A DNA stretch of 64,000 bases from Typha latifolia (taxonomy: Eukaryota > Streptophyta > Magnoliopsida > Poales > Typhaceae), in contig CM034108.1 in assembly GCA_019914945.1 (NCBI GenBank), positions 2,056,001 through 2,120,000 on the forward strand. Direction: 5' to 3'. Every line of letters starts with the position of its first letter. Position 1 is the stretch's first letter. Made by a program: the position numbers and the translations under genes. The notes below the pieces were generated by a model, which saw nothing but the letters and a program-made list of their open reading frames with translations, was not told the origin of the DNA and searched no databases. Shown piece after piece: positions 23,941 to 35,299 of this stretch.

Positions 23941-25101
23941 ATGGCGAGTGGGCTACTAGTTGCAGAAAGAGACGATTATAGCTTAGGAATGGAGGAAACC
24001 GAGCTCCGCCTCGGGCTGCCGGGCGGCAGCAACGGCGAAGGGAAGCTAGCGAGGAATTCCGGTAAGAGGGGCTTCACGGAGACGATAGATTTGAAGCTTA
24101 AACTTCAAACCGTGTTGGATACAAAGGAGGTAGAAGAAGACGAGACACAAGAGAAGTTGAAGAGATCCCTGAGCCAAAACACCATCCTTGTTTCCAAAAC
24201 TGATGCAGAGAAGCCCTCTGCTCCCAAGTATGTGTGATCCTCCCTTAACTTTCTTAACTTAATTTGTTTCCTTTAGATATTATTATGTATGTAGATGTAT
24301 ATTGTATCGCAAAGGAATTTCTTGAGAACTATGGTGATTATTAATTGTGATCATTTTGGCACCAGGGCACAAGTGGTCGGTTGGCCCCCAGTTAGATCAT
24401 TCAGGAAGAACATCCTTGCTGCCCACACTGAGAAAGGCAGCAAGGAGGACGGAGAGAAGTCCGGCAACTCGACGGCATTTGTGAAGGTCAGCATGGACGG
24501 CGCACCGTACCTGCGAAAGGTGGATCTGAGGATATACAGGAGCTATCAAGAACTCTCCAAGGCCTTGGAGAATATGTTCAGCTCCTTCACTTTTGGTAAG
24601 CAAAAAAGAAAAAAAGTGTCATTTGTGATTGCCAGAGTATTGCTGTAGAATAGCATTGATTGGTACCTTAATTTATCTACTTCTACTTCAGGGAACTGCA
24701 GCTCTGATGGTATGAATGGAAGAGACTTCATGAATGAAAGGAAGCTAATGGATCTCTTAAATGGTTCAGAATATGTTCCAACCTATGAAGACAAAGATGG
24801 TGACTGGATGCTGGTTGGGGATGTTCCATGGGAGTGAGTTCCTCTTAATCTACAACTCACCCATGCAATTACATCATTAGAATCAAATTGGAATGCTAAC
24901 TCTTGTTCTACTACAGGATGTTTGTTGATTCATGCAGGCGCCTTCGAATAATGAAAGGATCAGAAGCCACTGTACTTGGTCAGTATACAAGTAGCTAGAG
25001 ATGTCTTCATACTTACTCTTAGTTGTTTCAAGTAATAACTACATCATCTTCTCTTCATTGCAGCACCAAGAGCAGTAGAGAAGTGCAAGAATAGAGTGTG
25101 A
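23941..25101 (+). CDS. Aux/IAA transcriptional repressor
   Basis: Five exons, 23941-24227, 24366-24595, 24692-24833, 24917-24978 and 25064-25101, join in phase to 252 residues; all introns are GT-AG. Domain I carries the EAR motif ELRLGLPG (about 21-28), which recruits TOPLESS co-repressors. A KR pair follows at 42-43. Domain II is QVVGWPPVR (98-106), the degron bound by TIR1/AFB plus auxin. The PB1 domain (III/IV) runs from about 134 to 232, with the invariant Lys in VKVSMDG and the acidic [14 protein letters not shown]. The tail is [12 protein letters not shown]. The protein acts in the nucleus by binding ARFs and is destroyed when auxin rises. The layout resembles the IAA7/14/17 group, but I cannot assign an orthologue. 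The start is the first ATG of the frame, and all key motifs are intact. Confidence 0.97.
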
Positions 25102-26019
25102 GGAAGGCAAACTCGTGGCCAATCTCAATCAGTACCAGAGTCAATATGCCCGACGAGAGGCATAAAATTGTTAGTTTTGGATCAAAGAATTTGGTTGTCT
25201 ATAATTTAGATGGTTTCCTTTATCTTTCCCAATGGACTAGAAGCAATGCATGTTGTTCCCTAAGACTTGCTCTCTATGTCTATATTGTGAATCAATTGGT
25301 GTGTAAAATAATTTGTTTCCTAGTTGTTATTATTGCATTTTTATGATGCTTTTATCCCAGAATCAACTAAGGAGCAAGCCATGTGCATAGCTATGGAGCA
25401 TCTATTTGTATATTCTTCATTGCTTATCTGGCCATCCTCTGTTCCATTTGTTATTTGTAGTTTTGCCAACTACCCAAGGCAAGAAGATGGCTAAAAACCA
25501 AAGCAGCAACTGGTGATCAGTATATGCATAACTGGACCAAGTGAGGAGAACATAACAACCACCAAAAGCTCAACTTTACTACTTTAGATGGTTCTGTCAA
25601 AGAGAAGACTAATGATTAGTAGATCAATATGGCATTACTGGACCAAGTGAAGAGAACATAGCAACCACCAAACCTCAACTTTACTACTTTAGATTAATCT
25701 ATCTAAGAGAAGACTAGAATTTAAGTAAAATTCACATAATGATATTTTCTTTTCTTTTCTTTTTTAAAAAAGAACACCATTATCTAACGCTGGTGAGTTA
25801 ACTGAATCTGTTATTTAAAATTAAAAATATCTGGGTTATATTAAAATGTCTCAAATCCGATGGAAAGTATAAGAATATAAAATACCTGGGTTTATTGATG
25901 CATTCGTGGGGCTGCCCTCTCTTCCTAATCCTAATAATAGGAGAGTTAGAGAAGGTAGGACAGTATCGACTTGGGCTTCACTTGTAGATTCCGACCAATA
26001 GAAGGGATCTTTTTTAAAA
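25102..26019. other. 3' UTR of Aux/IAA and spacer
   Basis: Contains the Aux/IAA 3' UTR and a direct duplication: 'actggaccaagtgaggagaa' at about 25531 and a variant at about 25638, followed both times by 'caaccaccaaa' and 'ctcaactttactacttta'. No gene is supported. Confidence 0.5.
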
Positions 26020-26021
26020 TA

Positions 26022-26033
26022 GGCCCATGGGCT
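26022..26033. promoter_or_regulatory. Palindromic site II pair upstream of UTP18
   Basis: GGCCCATGGGCT combines TGGGCC (minus) and TGGGCT (plus). Site II motifs (TGGGCY) bind TCP factors and are typical of ribosomal and ribosome-biogenesis gene promoters. It lies about 250 bases before the UTP18 start. A further TGGGCT lies near 25974. Confidence 0.55.
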
Positions 26034-26139
26034 GACAAGCTGATAGGGCTCGGTAATGTAGGGGTGTGAACCAAAAGTTCGATAAAATTGCAGGGTGCCA
26101 TTTGCAAATTTCCCTAAATAATTCAGCCCGCGCACTCTT

Positions 26140-26148
26140 AAACCCTAA
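26140..26148 (+). promoter_or_regulatory. Telo-box (AAACCCTAA) of UTP18
   Basis: This motif, about 130 bases before the UTP18 start, is a known partner of site II elements in plant translation-related promoters. Confidence 0.6.
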
Positions 26149-26278
26149 ATAACGAGCCCTTGCCTTCTTCGATCTGCCCCAAGTCTCTCTCACACCACAC
26201 CACCTCACCTCGCCGACGCCATTGCCGGCTTCCAATCTCTCACCTCTCTCATATCTCGCGGCTTCTAGTCTCTTTAAG

Positions 26279-27901
26279 ATGAGTTTGATTTCGCAAAACT
26301 CCCTTCGCAAACGTCGCGAACCGAAGCCCGCCGACGAAGAGGAAGCAGCCGACCGGTCTCCAATTAATCACTCCGGCGAAGAAGACAAAGAGATCGAAGA
26401 CGAAGCCAAGCCGAGAAATTTGAAGAGGAAAGAGCGAGGTGAGGCGGAAATCGAGCAGGAGAAGGAGATGAAGCGGCTTGAGACCTTCTTGTTTGGTTCC
26501 CTTTATAACCCCCTAGAATTCGGTAAAGAATCCGATGAAAAGGAGGCGCCTTTGTTCTTCGTGGACAAGTCTACTGGCGATGAGATGGTTGTTTATGAAG
26601 AAGATTTTAATGGAGAAGAAGATACCAAGAAAGAGAGGAAGGCGGCGTGGGTTGACGACGAGGAGGAGAAGGCCGAAGTCGATGTTTTGAGGCGTAATAG
26701 ATTAAGAAAGCTGAGAAAAGAAGCTGGTGAGCGCGTGATTTCCGGTGCGGAGTATGTATCAAGATTGCGTGCTCAGCATGCCAAGCTGAATCCAGGAACC
26801 GAGTGGGCGCATATCCGTCGGAATACTTTGCGCGTTGGAGATTCCGATGAGGAATCTGATTTTGAAAGCGGAGTGGAGGATGATATCCTTCGGAGCAATG
26901 ATGAGCTTGTTGTTAGGGATAGTGTTAAGCTTTTGCCAGGTTTGTTGGAATACTCGAGGCTTGTTGATGCGAATGCAGAGGAACCATCAAATGGTCCAAT
27001 TAATTCGGTTCAGTTTCATAGGAACGGGCAGTTACTGCTGACTGCCGGGTTAGATAGGCGTCTGAGATTTTTTCAAATTGATGGGAAAAGGAATGCTAAA
27101 ATACAGAGTATATTTGTTGAAGATTGTCCAGTACACAAGGCTTCATTTTTGCCGGATGGTTCTGAGGTGATCATTTCGGGGAGAAGGAAGTTCTTTTACA
27201 GCTTTGATTTGACGAAAGCTACTGTTAGTAAGATTGGTCCGTTGACAGGGCGAGAGGAGAAAAGTCTGGAAGAATTTGAAGTCTCCCCGGATTCGAGTAC
27301 CATTGCATTCATTGGCAATGAAGGATATATTCTTTTGGTTTCATCGAGGACGAAAGAGCTGATTGGAACACTTAAGATGAACGGAAGTGCACGTTCATTG
27401 GCTTTTACTGATGGTGGGCAGCAGTTGTTGAGCAGCGGTGGCGATGGCCAGGTTTACCACTGGGATCTTAGAACGAGGAAGTGCATCCACAAGGGCATTG
27501 ATGAAGGTTCCTTAATGGGTTCATCTCTCTGTGCTTCGCCTAACAGCTCTTTGTTCGCTGCAGGTTCAAGCAGTGGAATAGTAAATGTCTATAAAAGGGA
27601 AGAGTTTCTGGGTGGGAAAAGAAAGCCATTGAAGACAATTGAGAGTCTCACGACTATGGTTGATCAGATGAAATTCAATCATGACGCTCAGATTTTAGCC
27701 ATCAGCTCAAGAATGAAAAAGAATGGTCTAAAGCTGGTCCATGTTCCATCATTTAATGTTTTCTCTAACTGGCCTGCACCCAGATTTAGTCTGCAATATC
27801 CACGTTGTTTGGATTTCAGTCCTGGTGGAGGTTTCATGACCGTTGGAAATTCTGCTGGAAAGGTTCTATTGTACAAGCTGCATCACTACCAAAATGCTTG
27901 A
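26279..27901 (+). CDS. UTP18: U3 snoRNP-associated protein UTP18 (WD40, SSU processome)
   Basis: One uninterrupted exon of 540 codons. I start at MSLISQNSLRKRREP because this N terminus matches the family and the in-frame upstream codons lie in probable leader. Residues 1-210 are charged and partly disordered, with many EE and KR runs, and include the conserved KRLETFLFGSLYNP and FFVDKSTGDE stretches. From about 235 to the end come degenerate WD40 repeats, including QFHRNGQLLLTAGLDRRLRF and SSGGDGQVYHWDLRTRKCIH. UTP18 joins the UtpB part of the small-subunit processome in the nucleolus, needed for early cleavages of pre-18S rRNA. Site II and telo-box motifs upstream agree with co-regulation with ribosome genes. 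The length is normal for plant homologues, and no lesion is visible. Confidence 0.93.
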   Translation: MSLISQNSLRKRREPKPADEEEAADRSPINHSGEEDKEIEDEAKPRNLKRKERGEAEIEQEKEMKRLETFLFGSLYNPLEFGKESDEKEAPLFFVDKSTGDEMVVYEEDFNGEEDTKKERKAAWVDDEEEKAEVDVLRRNRLRKLRKEAGERVISGAEYVSRLRAQHAKLNPGTEWAHIRRNTLRVGDSDEESDFESGVEDDILRSNDELVVRDSVKLLPGLLEYSRLVDANAEEPSNGPINSVQFHRNGQLLLTAGLDRRLRFFQIDGKRNAKIQSIFVEDCPVHKASFLPDGSEVIISGRRKFFYSFDLTKATVSKIGPLTGREEKSLEEFEVSPDSSTIAFIGNEGYILLVSSRTKELIGTLKMNGSARSLAFTDGGQQLLSSGGDGQVYHWDLRTRKCIHKGIDEGSLMGSSLCASPNSSLFAAGSSSGIVNVYKREEFLGGKRKPLKTIESLTTMVDQMKFNHDAQILAISSRMKKNGLKLVHVPSFNVFSNWPAPRFSLQYPRCLDFSPGGGFMTVGNSAGKVLLYKLHHYQNA

Positions 27902-28690
27902 ACTGATGCCAGGAAACAGTCAACTCATTGGCTTGTAGTCTTATCTTTAAACAATAGTCTTATCTTTCTGTTTAATTTGTCTCTGCAGGAATTTATTTCC
28001 AATGTTTTCTCCTTTAAGAATTTATAAAACCTGATATCTCATTTATGAACTCTTTGATATAGATTCTTTGATTATGTTGCTAAAGTTGATAGTGAAGCTC
28101 GAAAGCTTCTTTGCTAGCATCTTTACTGGAAGTTGAGATTACTTTGTTCTAACAAAATGTCCTGTATCCATTAATTTAGCTAATTCCCAGTGAATGTAAG
28201 TTGTTATTTTTGCGGTTGTTTTGTTGTTTGAGTCACTTTTTTGTTAACCAAGTCGTTGGCAGTTGATATCTTGCAGCACAATTAAGTATGTTGAAATATG
28301 TTTGACCTTGCTTTACATCACTCCTTATTTTGCTTAGTGTTCACTGGAGTCCATATGCTTCTGTAGTAGTACAAATATGCACTAATCCACAAGTCTTAGG
28401 TGTAATCTCTATAAAGATAGACTAATGTTGTATGCATTTGTTTCGAAACTGATTGTTCTGCCACTTATTAGCCCATCTTCATTTTGTTGCACATCAAGAT
28501 ATACAGGTTCCACATGCAAAATTGTTTCCAAATACTAATCCTGCACAAATTTTCATCATGCGTGTCATCATTGTGTATCTCTCTGGAGCATAGTCAGGTA
28601 AGATTATTCAGCGAGCTTCTAATTTTCTGCTTTGAAGTTCAAAATTGTTCGTTCCTTTTTCTATTCATTCAAAACTGATTATTACACACT
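27902..28690. other. UTP18 3' UTR and spacer
   Basis: AT-rich sequence with no supported gene. The 3' end of UTP18 probably lies within the first few hundred bases. Confidence 0.5.
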
Positions 28691-28694
28691 CTCT

Positions 28695-29140
28695 AAAGGT
28701 GGAAACCTGAACATGTTTTTGGTAGTTTTTTGCTCTTTAAATAAAATTGCATCTGGTTTAGATTTTCATGTCAAAATTTTCTGGTTGCTGCTGTTGGAAT
28801 GACTTAGAATTGCTTCTTTTGGTTGATTTCTACTGTTACAAGATGACATTATTTTTTGCTCAAATAGATGTTTCTTAGGGATCCCTTTGAAGAACAAGTG
28901 GTCCTTGTAGTGGAGGAGCTTTGCAAGCATCTCTACCTTCAACAAGCATCATCGGTCACTCACAGGAGAAAGCTTACGGGTGGCATGAGGCAGAATGTGT
29001 TGAAGAAGATGGTGAGTCATAGTTCTAATTGTTACCTTTCCTTTTTATATGTGTTTAGTTGAAAACATCCATGCAAAATTTTCACCATAGACTGATATTT
29101 ATTTTCTGATTGATAAATTGCCTAATTGGTTATGCGGCTT
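28695..29140 (+). pseudogene. Duplicated fragment of MRS2 exon 3 with flanking intron
   Basis: This block resembles 31345-31740 of the intact MRS2 gene downstream: intron 2 end ('caaaattttctggttgctgctgtt'-like), exon 3 (28868-29011, FLRDPFEEQV..VEELCKHL), the donor GTGAGTCATAG, and the start of intron 3. Small indels shift the frame after KHL (YLQQASSVTHR), so the exon no longer encodes the MRS2 sequence. Because intron DNA is included, it arose by genomic duplication, not retroposition. The matching copy lies about 2.6 kb downstream in the same orientation. No other MRS2 exon is found around it. Confidence 0.8.
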
Positions 29141-29300
29141 ATCTGGCATGTATCGCAAGGGACTTGCTGCTTTCTCTGAAATATGTTCTCGCATTGCATA
29201 GAATGTTAATCTTATACTTAAAGAGGCTGAGGCATACACATTCAAACAAAGCAGTCAGCAACATGGTTGCATGTCCTCTACAATGTCTACAAATGCGAGC

Positions 29301-29624
29301 TTAGAGGGACAATCCAGAGTCATCATCCTCTTCAAGGGTTGAGGTATACACAAAGTAGAGGGACCAAATGAGGCCAAAGATACCCAATAGGATCCACCCC
29401 AGCAGATTGTTGCTTATCCCCAGGCCCAGTTCGGTCCCCTCTGTGCTCAACCTTTCATCAACTAGGGCCAGGACCGGGTTCGACACGCTCATCACACTTA
29501 CTGCTGCCAGCAACTATGTGCACCTGCTTGTTGCGACTGATGCCACTGCCTTTTTGCTCAGTGTGGAGCCCTTCACTCTTCCACTATTTAATCCAATCTG
29601 ACGCAATCCTGTGGCAGCTCGTCT
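29301..29624 (-). pseudogene. psbW: PsbW (photosystem II reaction centre W) pseudogene
   Basis: The minus strand encodes the mature PsbW protein almost intact: [17 protein letters not shown], then [17 protein letters not shown] as the single membrane helix, then [15 protein letters not shown] and a stop at 29301-29303. PsbW is a nuclear-encoded thylakoid protein that stabilises PSII dimers and supercomplexes. In the same frame upstream the transit-peptide part (SGRVKGSTLSKKAVASVATS) is followed by an in-frame TAG at 29514-29516, before [13 protein letters not shown]. Another stop precedes RRAATGLRQIG near 29620. No start or first exon is found. A splice-acceptor-like TTTTTCTTAG lies before RRAATG, so it may be a truncated genomic copy; a functional alternative transcript is less likely. 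Confidence 0.8.
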
Positions 29625-30933
29625 CTAAGAAAAACCATCACTTACTAAGCAACGACTGGCATTTAATACGTCATATGGACATTTTCTTACCCAAGGCTGG
29701 CCACATTGAGGATATTCCATTTGACCCTTTGTGCATCGCTGTGTGCGCTATGGTTGAGCCTGGTCTGATAGTTGTGATGGTAGTCATTTTTCTCTACATT
29801 GTAGGAGTCAGAGGAGGATGGGGAGGTGCAGGAGCTTGTGTTTGTCGTGTGGCAGTGATGGTTGTAAGGGCTTTAGGAGCTATTTCATTTAAGGGATGAG
29901 AAAATTATTATAGTAGTGTAACCATGCTTCAGAAAGGAGATATTGGGGACCAATGGATGGAGAGATAATGGATATATCCTTGCATTCCTCATCCTTCTAT
30001 AGCCAAACAGTATCTTCCAAGTGGAAATTTTTATCCACCAATCATATGATGCACTGTAGTGATTCATACATATGAGCAAGATTGAGTTAGTCTAGATGCA
30101 ATTGCTTGTCACAGGGGAATATCTATAAGATATTCTGATGCTCTGTTTTCTTTAAATGATTCAAGAATCGAGTAATGTCATCTGAACCTTTCAATCCATG
30201 TTGGTGGTGATCAAATAGTAATGTACATGTACATCATGCATGATACTGCAGAGGTATTTTAATGCATAATTTGTCCCAAAGGATGGTTGATGTTAGGAAA
30301 AAGAGAATTTAAAATATATATATATATATATACATAATAAAATCACTTAAATAATCCTGTTTTAATTTGTATTAAAATTAAAAAAAAAGGGACCGAGGCA
30401 TAATCACAGACTCACAGTAATAGGAGTCAATTTGGGCAGAGAAGAAAATTGATAACTTTATCCTTCTCTATTTATATGTTTATTAAGATAAGCAATGAGA
30501 AGATATAATTCCCAATCCGTTATAAAGACTTTGAAATAATTTGAATAATGAATCGAATCAAATCAAATCGAAAATCACAACCTCGGATAACTTGCAACTC
30601 CATCCGCTGATTTGGCCTAACTCTAAAATCAACGGCTCAGATTTCATGCTCTCCTCGTGGAGCCCATCTTTTCAAATTCGAATAAAATAAAAGTGATCAT
30701 GAACAGTTACGGGCTTGCGGCTCAAATATTTCCCTCCTCCCTCTCTCCCGCCGCGCCGTGAACGCCTTCCCTTTTAATCCTATTATCCTATCCTCTAGTA
30801 GCTCCCATCGAGACCCCAACTCTCGTCTTCGTCTCCATTGCTCGCTTCGCCCTTGTGATCCCGGCTGTCTCTTCGTCTAAGATCGTCTCCGGCCGGGCAT
30901 TCGGATGATCGAGGGCTCGCTAAGGTCGGAAAT
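29625..30933. other. Spacer and MRS2 promoter/5' UTR
   Basis: Contains a (TA)n run at about 30319-30332. A GC- and CT-rich stretch at 30720-30930, immediately before the MRS2 start, is the probable promoter and leader. No other gene is supported. Confidence 0.5.
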
Positions 30934-33900
30934 GTGATGGAGGAGACGGCGCCGACGCCGGTTCCGATGCCGGATTACGGTGGCCGGATGAAGAATAAGG
31001 AGGCGGCGGCGGGGAGGAGCTGGATGCTGTTCGACGCCACGGGGCAGGGGAGGATCCTGGACGTGGACAAATACGTGATCATGCACCGGGTTGATATACA
31101 TGCGCGGGATTTGAGGATTATCGATCCGCTTCTGTCATATCCCTCTTCTATCTTGGGCCGCGAGAAGGCTATCGTTCTCAATCTTGAGGTTGGATTCTTC
31201 GATTCGTTATTTCTTTTTTGCATTTTTTGCAGTTTTATGTTTACTCTTTTTCTCCCCCTTAATTTTGCAGCATATTAAAGCGATAATTACTGCAGACGAG
31301 GTACATTAGTGTTCTCTCATTTCTGTGTTATCATATAAAGGTAAAAACTTGATCATATTTTTGGCGTAGATTTTTGTTTCAAAATTTTCTGATTGCTGCT
31401 GTTAGGATAGGGCTCAAAATTGCTCCTTTTGGTTGATCTCTACGGTCACAAGATCGACATGATATTTTGCTTGAATAGGTGTTTCTTAGGGATCCTTTTG
31501 ACGAGCATGTGGTTCCTGTCGTGGAGGAGCTTTGCAGGCGTCTACCGGCAGCAAACATCGTCAGCCACCTGCAAGATAAAGCGAACGGACGGCATGAGGC
31601 AGAATGTGTTGAAGAGGATGGTGAGTCATAGTTCGCGTTGCTACCTTTCTTTTAAGTGTGTTTAATTGAAAACATCCACACAGTTCTCATCATACACTTA
31701 TGTCTATTTTCTAATTGATAAAACGCCTAAACTGTTATGTGGCCTAGCTGGTACTGTATTCCAAGGATAGAGCTCCTAAAAAGGATAGAGCTCCTAAAAA
31801 GGGCCTCATAATATCATGATATCAAGTTCTCGCATTGTTCCAAGAATTAGATATTAATATTTCTAAGGAATTGTTCACATTATGGAAAATTGAAGATTGC
31901 ATTTGTTTTTCTCTGAGAAAAGAAAGTTAAGAAGATAAAATTAACTTTTTAACAAGCACAAGGTACTAAAATAAGGAGCGAATTATGATGCCCTTAGATT
32001 CAGCTAAACAACAGGTTTATTTCTTAATGCATTTCTTTCTAATTAGTAGACTGAGGATCTCACGTTTCATTCTATATCGGGGAACTTATAACGAATTGAA
32101 CTCTCCTTTCCTATTACTACATAGGCCGTTACTTGCCGAAAATATTAACAGTCTGCATTAATCGAATGCAGAATTTCCTTTTGAGTTTCGTGCCCTGGAA
32201 GTTGCTTTAGAAGCAACTTGTAGCTTTCTTGATGCACGTACCACCGATTTGGAAGCTGCTGCTTACCCAGCATTAGATGAGCTGACCTCCAAGGTGCGTG
32301 ATAACTTAATCTCTCTTGGCAATTGAACATTGAACACTGGTGGGTGTGCATGTAGGGACAATATATTACTCAAAATTTTGCAGCTTCATTTTGTGTTTCT
32401 CTTTTGCTAAATTATGTTTCCAATCATTATTTACTCTTGTTTTATGAGTAGTACTTCAAATATATGGGAAGACGAAAACAATACTACTCCCCTCTTCAAT
32501 GAAAGAAATGGTCGTTTACTTGTTTTAATAATGAAATAGAACTGCTTCTTTTCTTGTATTGTTCTCATGGTGTTGCAGTTTAGTCATTTGTTGCTAATTT
32601 GTACAGATTAGCAGCCGTAACTTAGACAAAGTCCGCAAGGTTAAAAGTGCAATGACTAGGTTGACAGCTCGTGTTCAAAAGGTAATACATCCTATTTGTA
32701 TCCGATTGTATTGCTCGAGTTGCATTTAGGTTAAGAATGCAACCTAGTGAACTAATTTTGTTGATTTTGGAACTTCCAAATTTTAAATGAAAAATTGGCT
32801 TGCAATTCGTATAGTTTATTTCTTGCTTTGTTTGGGAAATTTTGAATTTTGTCAAGAAAATGTACGGTGTCCAAGTTTTATTCAACTTGACCAACTAGCT
32901 TTTTGCTAGTTCTATCCTAGCGATTTACCTCGTGAGCATCCAATTATTGATTTAATGATAACTCTAACTACTAGCTACTTGGAAATACTATTATAGGAAA
33001 CAAGAATGGTTGAGAGACTTAATCTTCAACAATGATCATGAAGTTTTACAATTTATAATTGCTTGAATCGGTTATGCTATATTCCATATAATTTTGGATT
33101 TTGTAATACAATATCACAGTAAGCCATAAAGAATTGTGCTGCTAATGAAAATCTTACATCTACTCTGGATATTAAAGTTCTGTCAGAAGAAGAAAACAAA
33201 GATTAAAAAGACTTAAGTCTCAAAATTCTGGCAGCCTTTCTTCTTTGAAAATTTTGAAGCTCTGGGAGCTGTCAAGTCCTCTTTCTCTTTTGTAATTTCA
33301 ATAGGTTGGAACGCTCTCAAATGAGGAAGCATTGGCTCCTTGATTGGCTTCACCAGCCTACCTGAAAGAAGAGGCCATGTAATCTGCATTCACATTTCGG
33401 ATGAGACTTTTCTTCTTTTATACTGGTTTTGAAGTTGTTAAAGGCCCGCAGTTTTTTCTTATGCATAGCAAGTCTTTTCGAGTACAAGTTTGCTCATTCA
33501 CAAAAATTCTTGATCACCTGAATGTAACATAATTCTACTATGTAAACGTTGGAGCTGCCTAATGCTCATCTTCATTGCAGAGTTGCACTGTACTTATCCA
33601 AATTAGGTATCTCTATGTTCTTCCTTACCAAATTTATTGTCATCTCCAGGTAAGAGATGAACTTGAACAACTATTGGATGATGACAATGACATGGCTGAT
33701 CTTTACCTATCGAGAAAGAGTGCTGGAGCATCCTCACCTCTCGGCGGCTCTGGTGGGGCTGCCTATTTTCATTTCTCACCAGCAGTATGTTCAAAAGTAT
33801 CACGAGCTAGCAAGGCTAGCGTGGCAACATTTCACGGAAATGAGGACGATGTTGAGGATCTGGAGATGCTACTTGAGGTCATAATAGTTCAAAGATATAT

Positions 33901-35299
33901 ATCCTTCATTTTGTAGTTAGTAACATCATCCTTTTTTCTTTTTTCTGGAATGCAGGCCTATTTTAAACAAATTGATAGCACCTTGAACAAATTGATCACG
34001 GTATGCATCCCCATAGACTCGGATGTTTCTGAGAAGAGCTATTATTCTGATATTTCTTTTGTGCGCTCAATGGTCTTTCAAATTGCTTTCTTTTGCATTA
34101 TCTGAAGTATATTGTTTTTGCATACTGTTCGACATGCTCTAAAACAAGAGAAAGTACTTGTGTGTTTATTTGTAAGAAATTGATAGTCTTTTAGAATGTT
34201 TAAAGTTCTTGGAAGAGGTTATCATGTCAGCATTCCGATACAGCACATTGAAATGTCCAACTTTTTCAGGTATTCAACACCTATTGCAGTGTTTGAAAGA
34301 TGACTTGCTACAGATAACTTGATTCTTGATAGGATCCACTACATTATAAACATGCTTTAGACGCCCAGTTACCGGTGATTACTGGTGAATGATCTAACTT
34401 CGTAATGTCAGGAGAAAAAGAAAAGTACGGCATGTATCATGACAACTCAATACTGATCGAACTGTTGACTGTTTAGTCATCCATAGATTTCCTGATCCTG
34501 AAGTTAGAATTAACAAGGAATAAATGTGAATCCGGTGATATTTGACAATCTCTTCTTAGTGCTTGCGGGGTTAAACATTATAGTTTATCAATTAGTTCAC
34601 AATTACGTTCTAAATATTGTTACACTATGGTTTCCTTCCAGCTTCGCGAATACATCGATGACACAGAGGATTACATCAATTTTCAGGTACTGGAACATCT
34701 CTTCTATTTTAATAAGTACTCGTTGTCTGGTTATTATATAGATTGTAAAACATTGGCATATTCTAAGTTCTAAAATGCACGTCTTTTTGCAGCTTGATAA
34801 TCACAGGAATCAGTTGATTCAGGTGATATTTTTTTATAGGCATCCATTAAATCTTGTTCGCACATATTTAGGCTTTTGAATGAGCTTTAGGCTTTAGGAC
34901 AGCTGCTGTTCTTTATTTTTCGTTTTGGTGATGCCTTGGTTTGGGTGCATGTAGTCTTTGATCTTTTCAACTTATTCATCTCTTGTATTCTGCGGCAGTT
35001 AGAGCTTTTCTTGAGTTCTGCCACTGTTTGCCTCACTCTGTATTCATTAGTTGCTGGAATTTTTGGGATGAACATTCCCTACTCATGGAATGATGGACAC
35101 GGTTACATCGACAAATGGGTAAGTTTGATGTATTAGTGGGTCAGACAACCTGTTCAAGGATGCACAGCCCTGCTGATACTCTTATCTGCATCTTTTGTTG
35201 CTTGTAAACCAGGTGATAATTTTCGGGGGAGCTTCAAGTCTCATGCTTTTCATTTCTATCATTTATTATGCTAAACACAAAAGTCTTACTGGTTCTTGA
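30934..35299 (+). CDS. MRS2/MGT-family magnesium transporter (CorA type)
   Basis: Eleven exons join in phase to 392 residues: 30934-31188, 31271-31300, 31479-31620, 32172-32293, 32607-32681, 33650-33877, 33956-34000, 34642-34686, 34793-34822, 34999-35118 and 35213-35299. Plant MRS2 landmarks are visible in order: [36 protein letters not shown] and the [17 protein letters not shown] junction. The helical [18 protein letters not shown], a long acidic coiled region ([20 protein letters not shown]), and [20 protein letters not shown] follow. Membrane helix 1 ends in the signature GMN ([16 protein letters not shown]), and helix 2 is [18 protein letters not shown]. CorA-type proteins form pentameric Mg2+ channels; GMN is the selectivity motif. 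The sequence is nearest the MRS2-2/-7 type, but the target membrane cannot be told from sequence. Introns contain short duplications (for example 'ggatagagctcctaaaaa' twice near 31765). Confidence 0.95.

Noticed and set aside
29301..29513. PsbW relic as a plastid DNA insertion
   Set aside because: PsbW is nuclear-encoded in plants and the copy has a transit-peptide-like part, so it is not plastid DNA.
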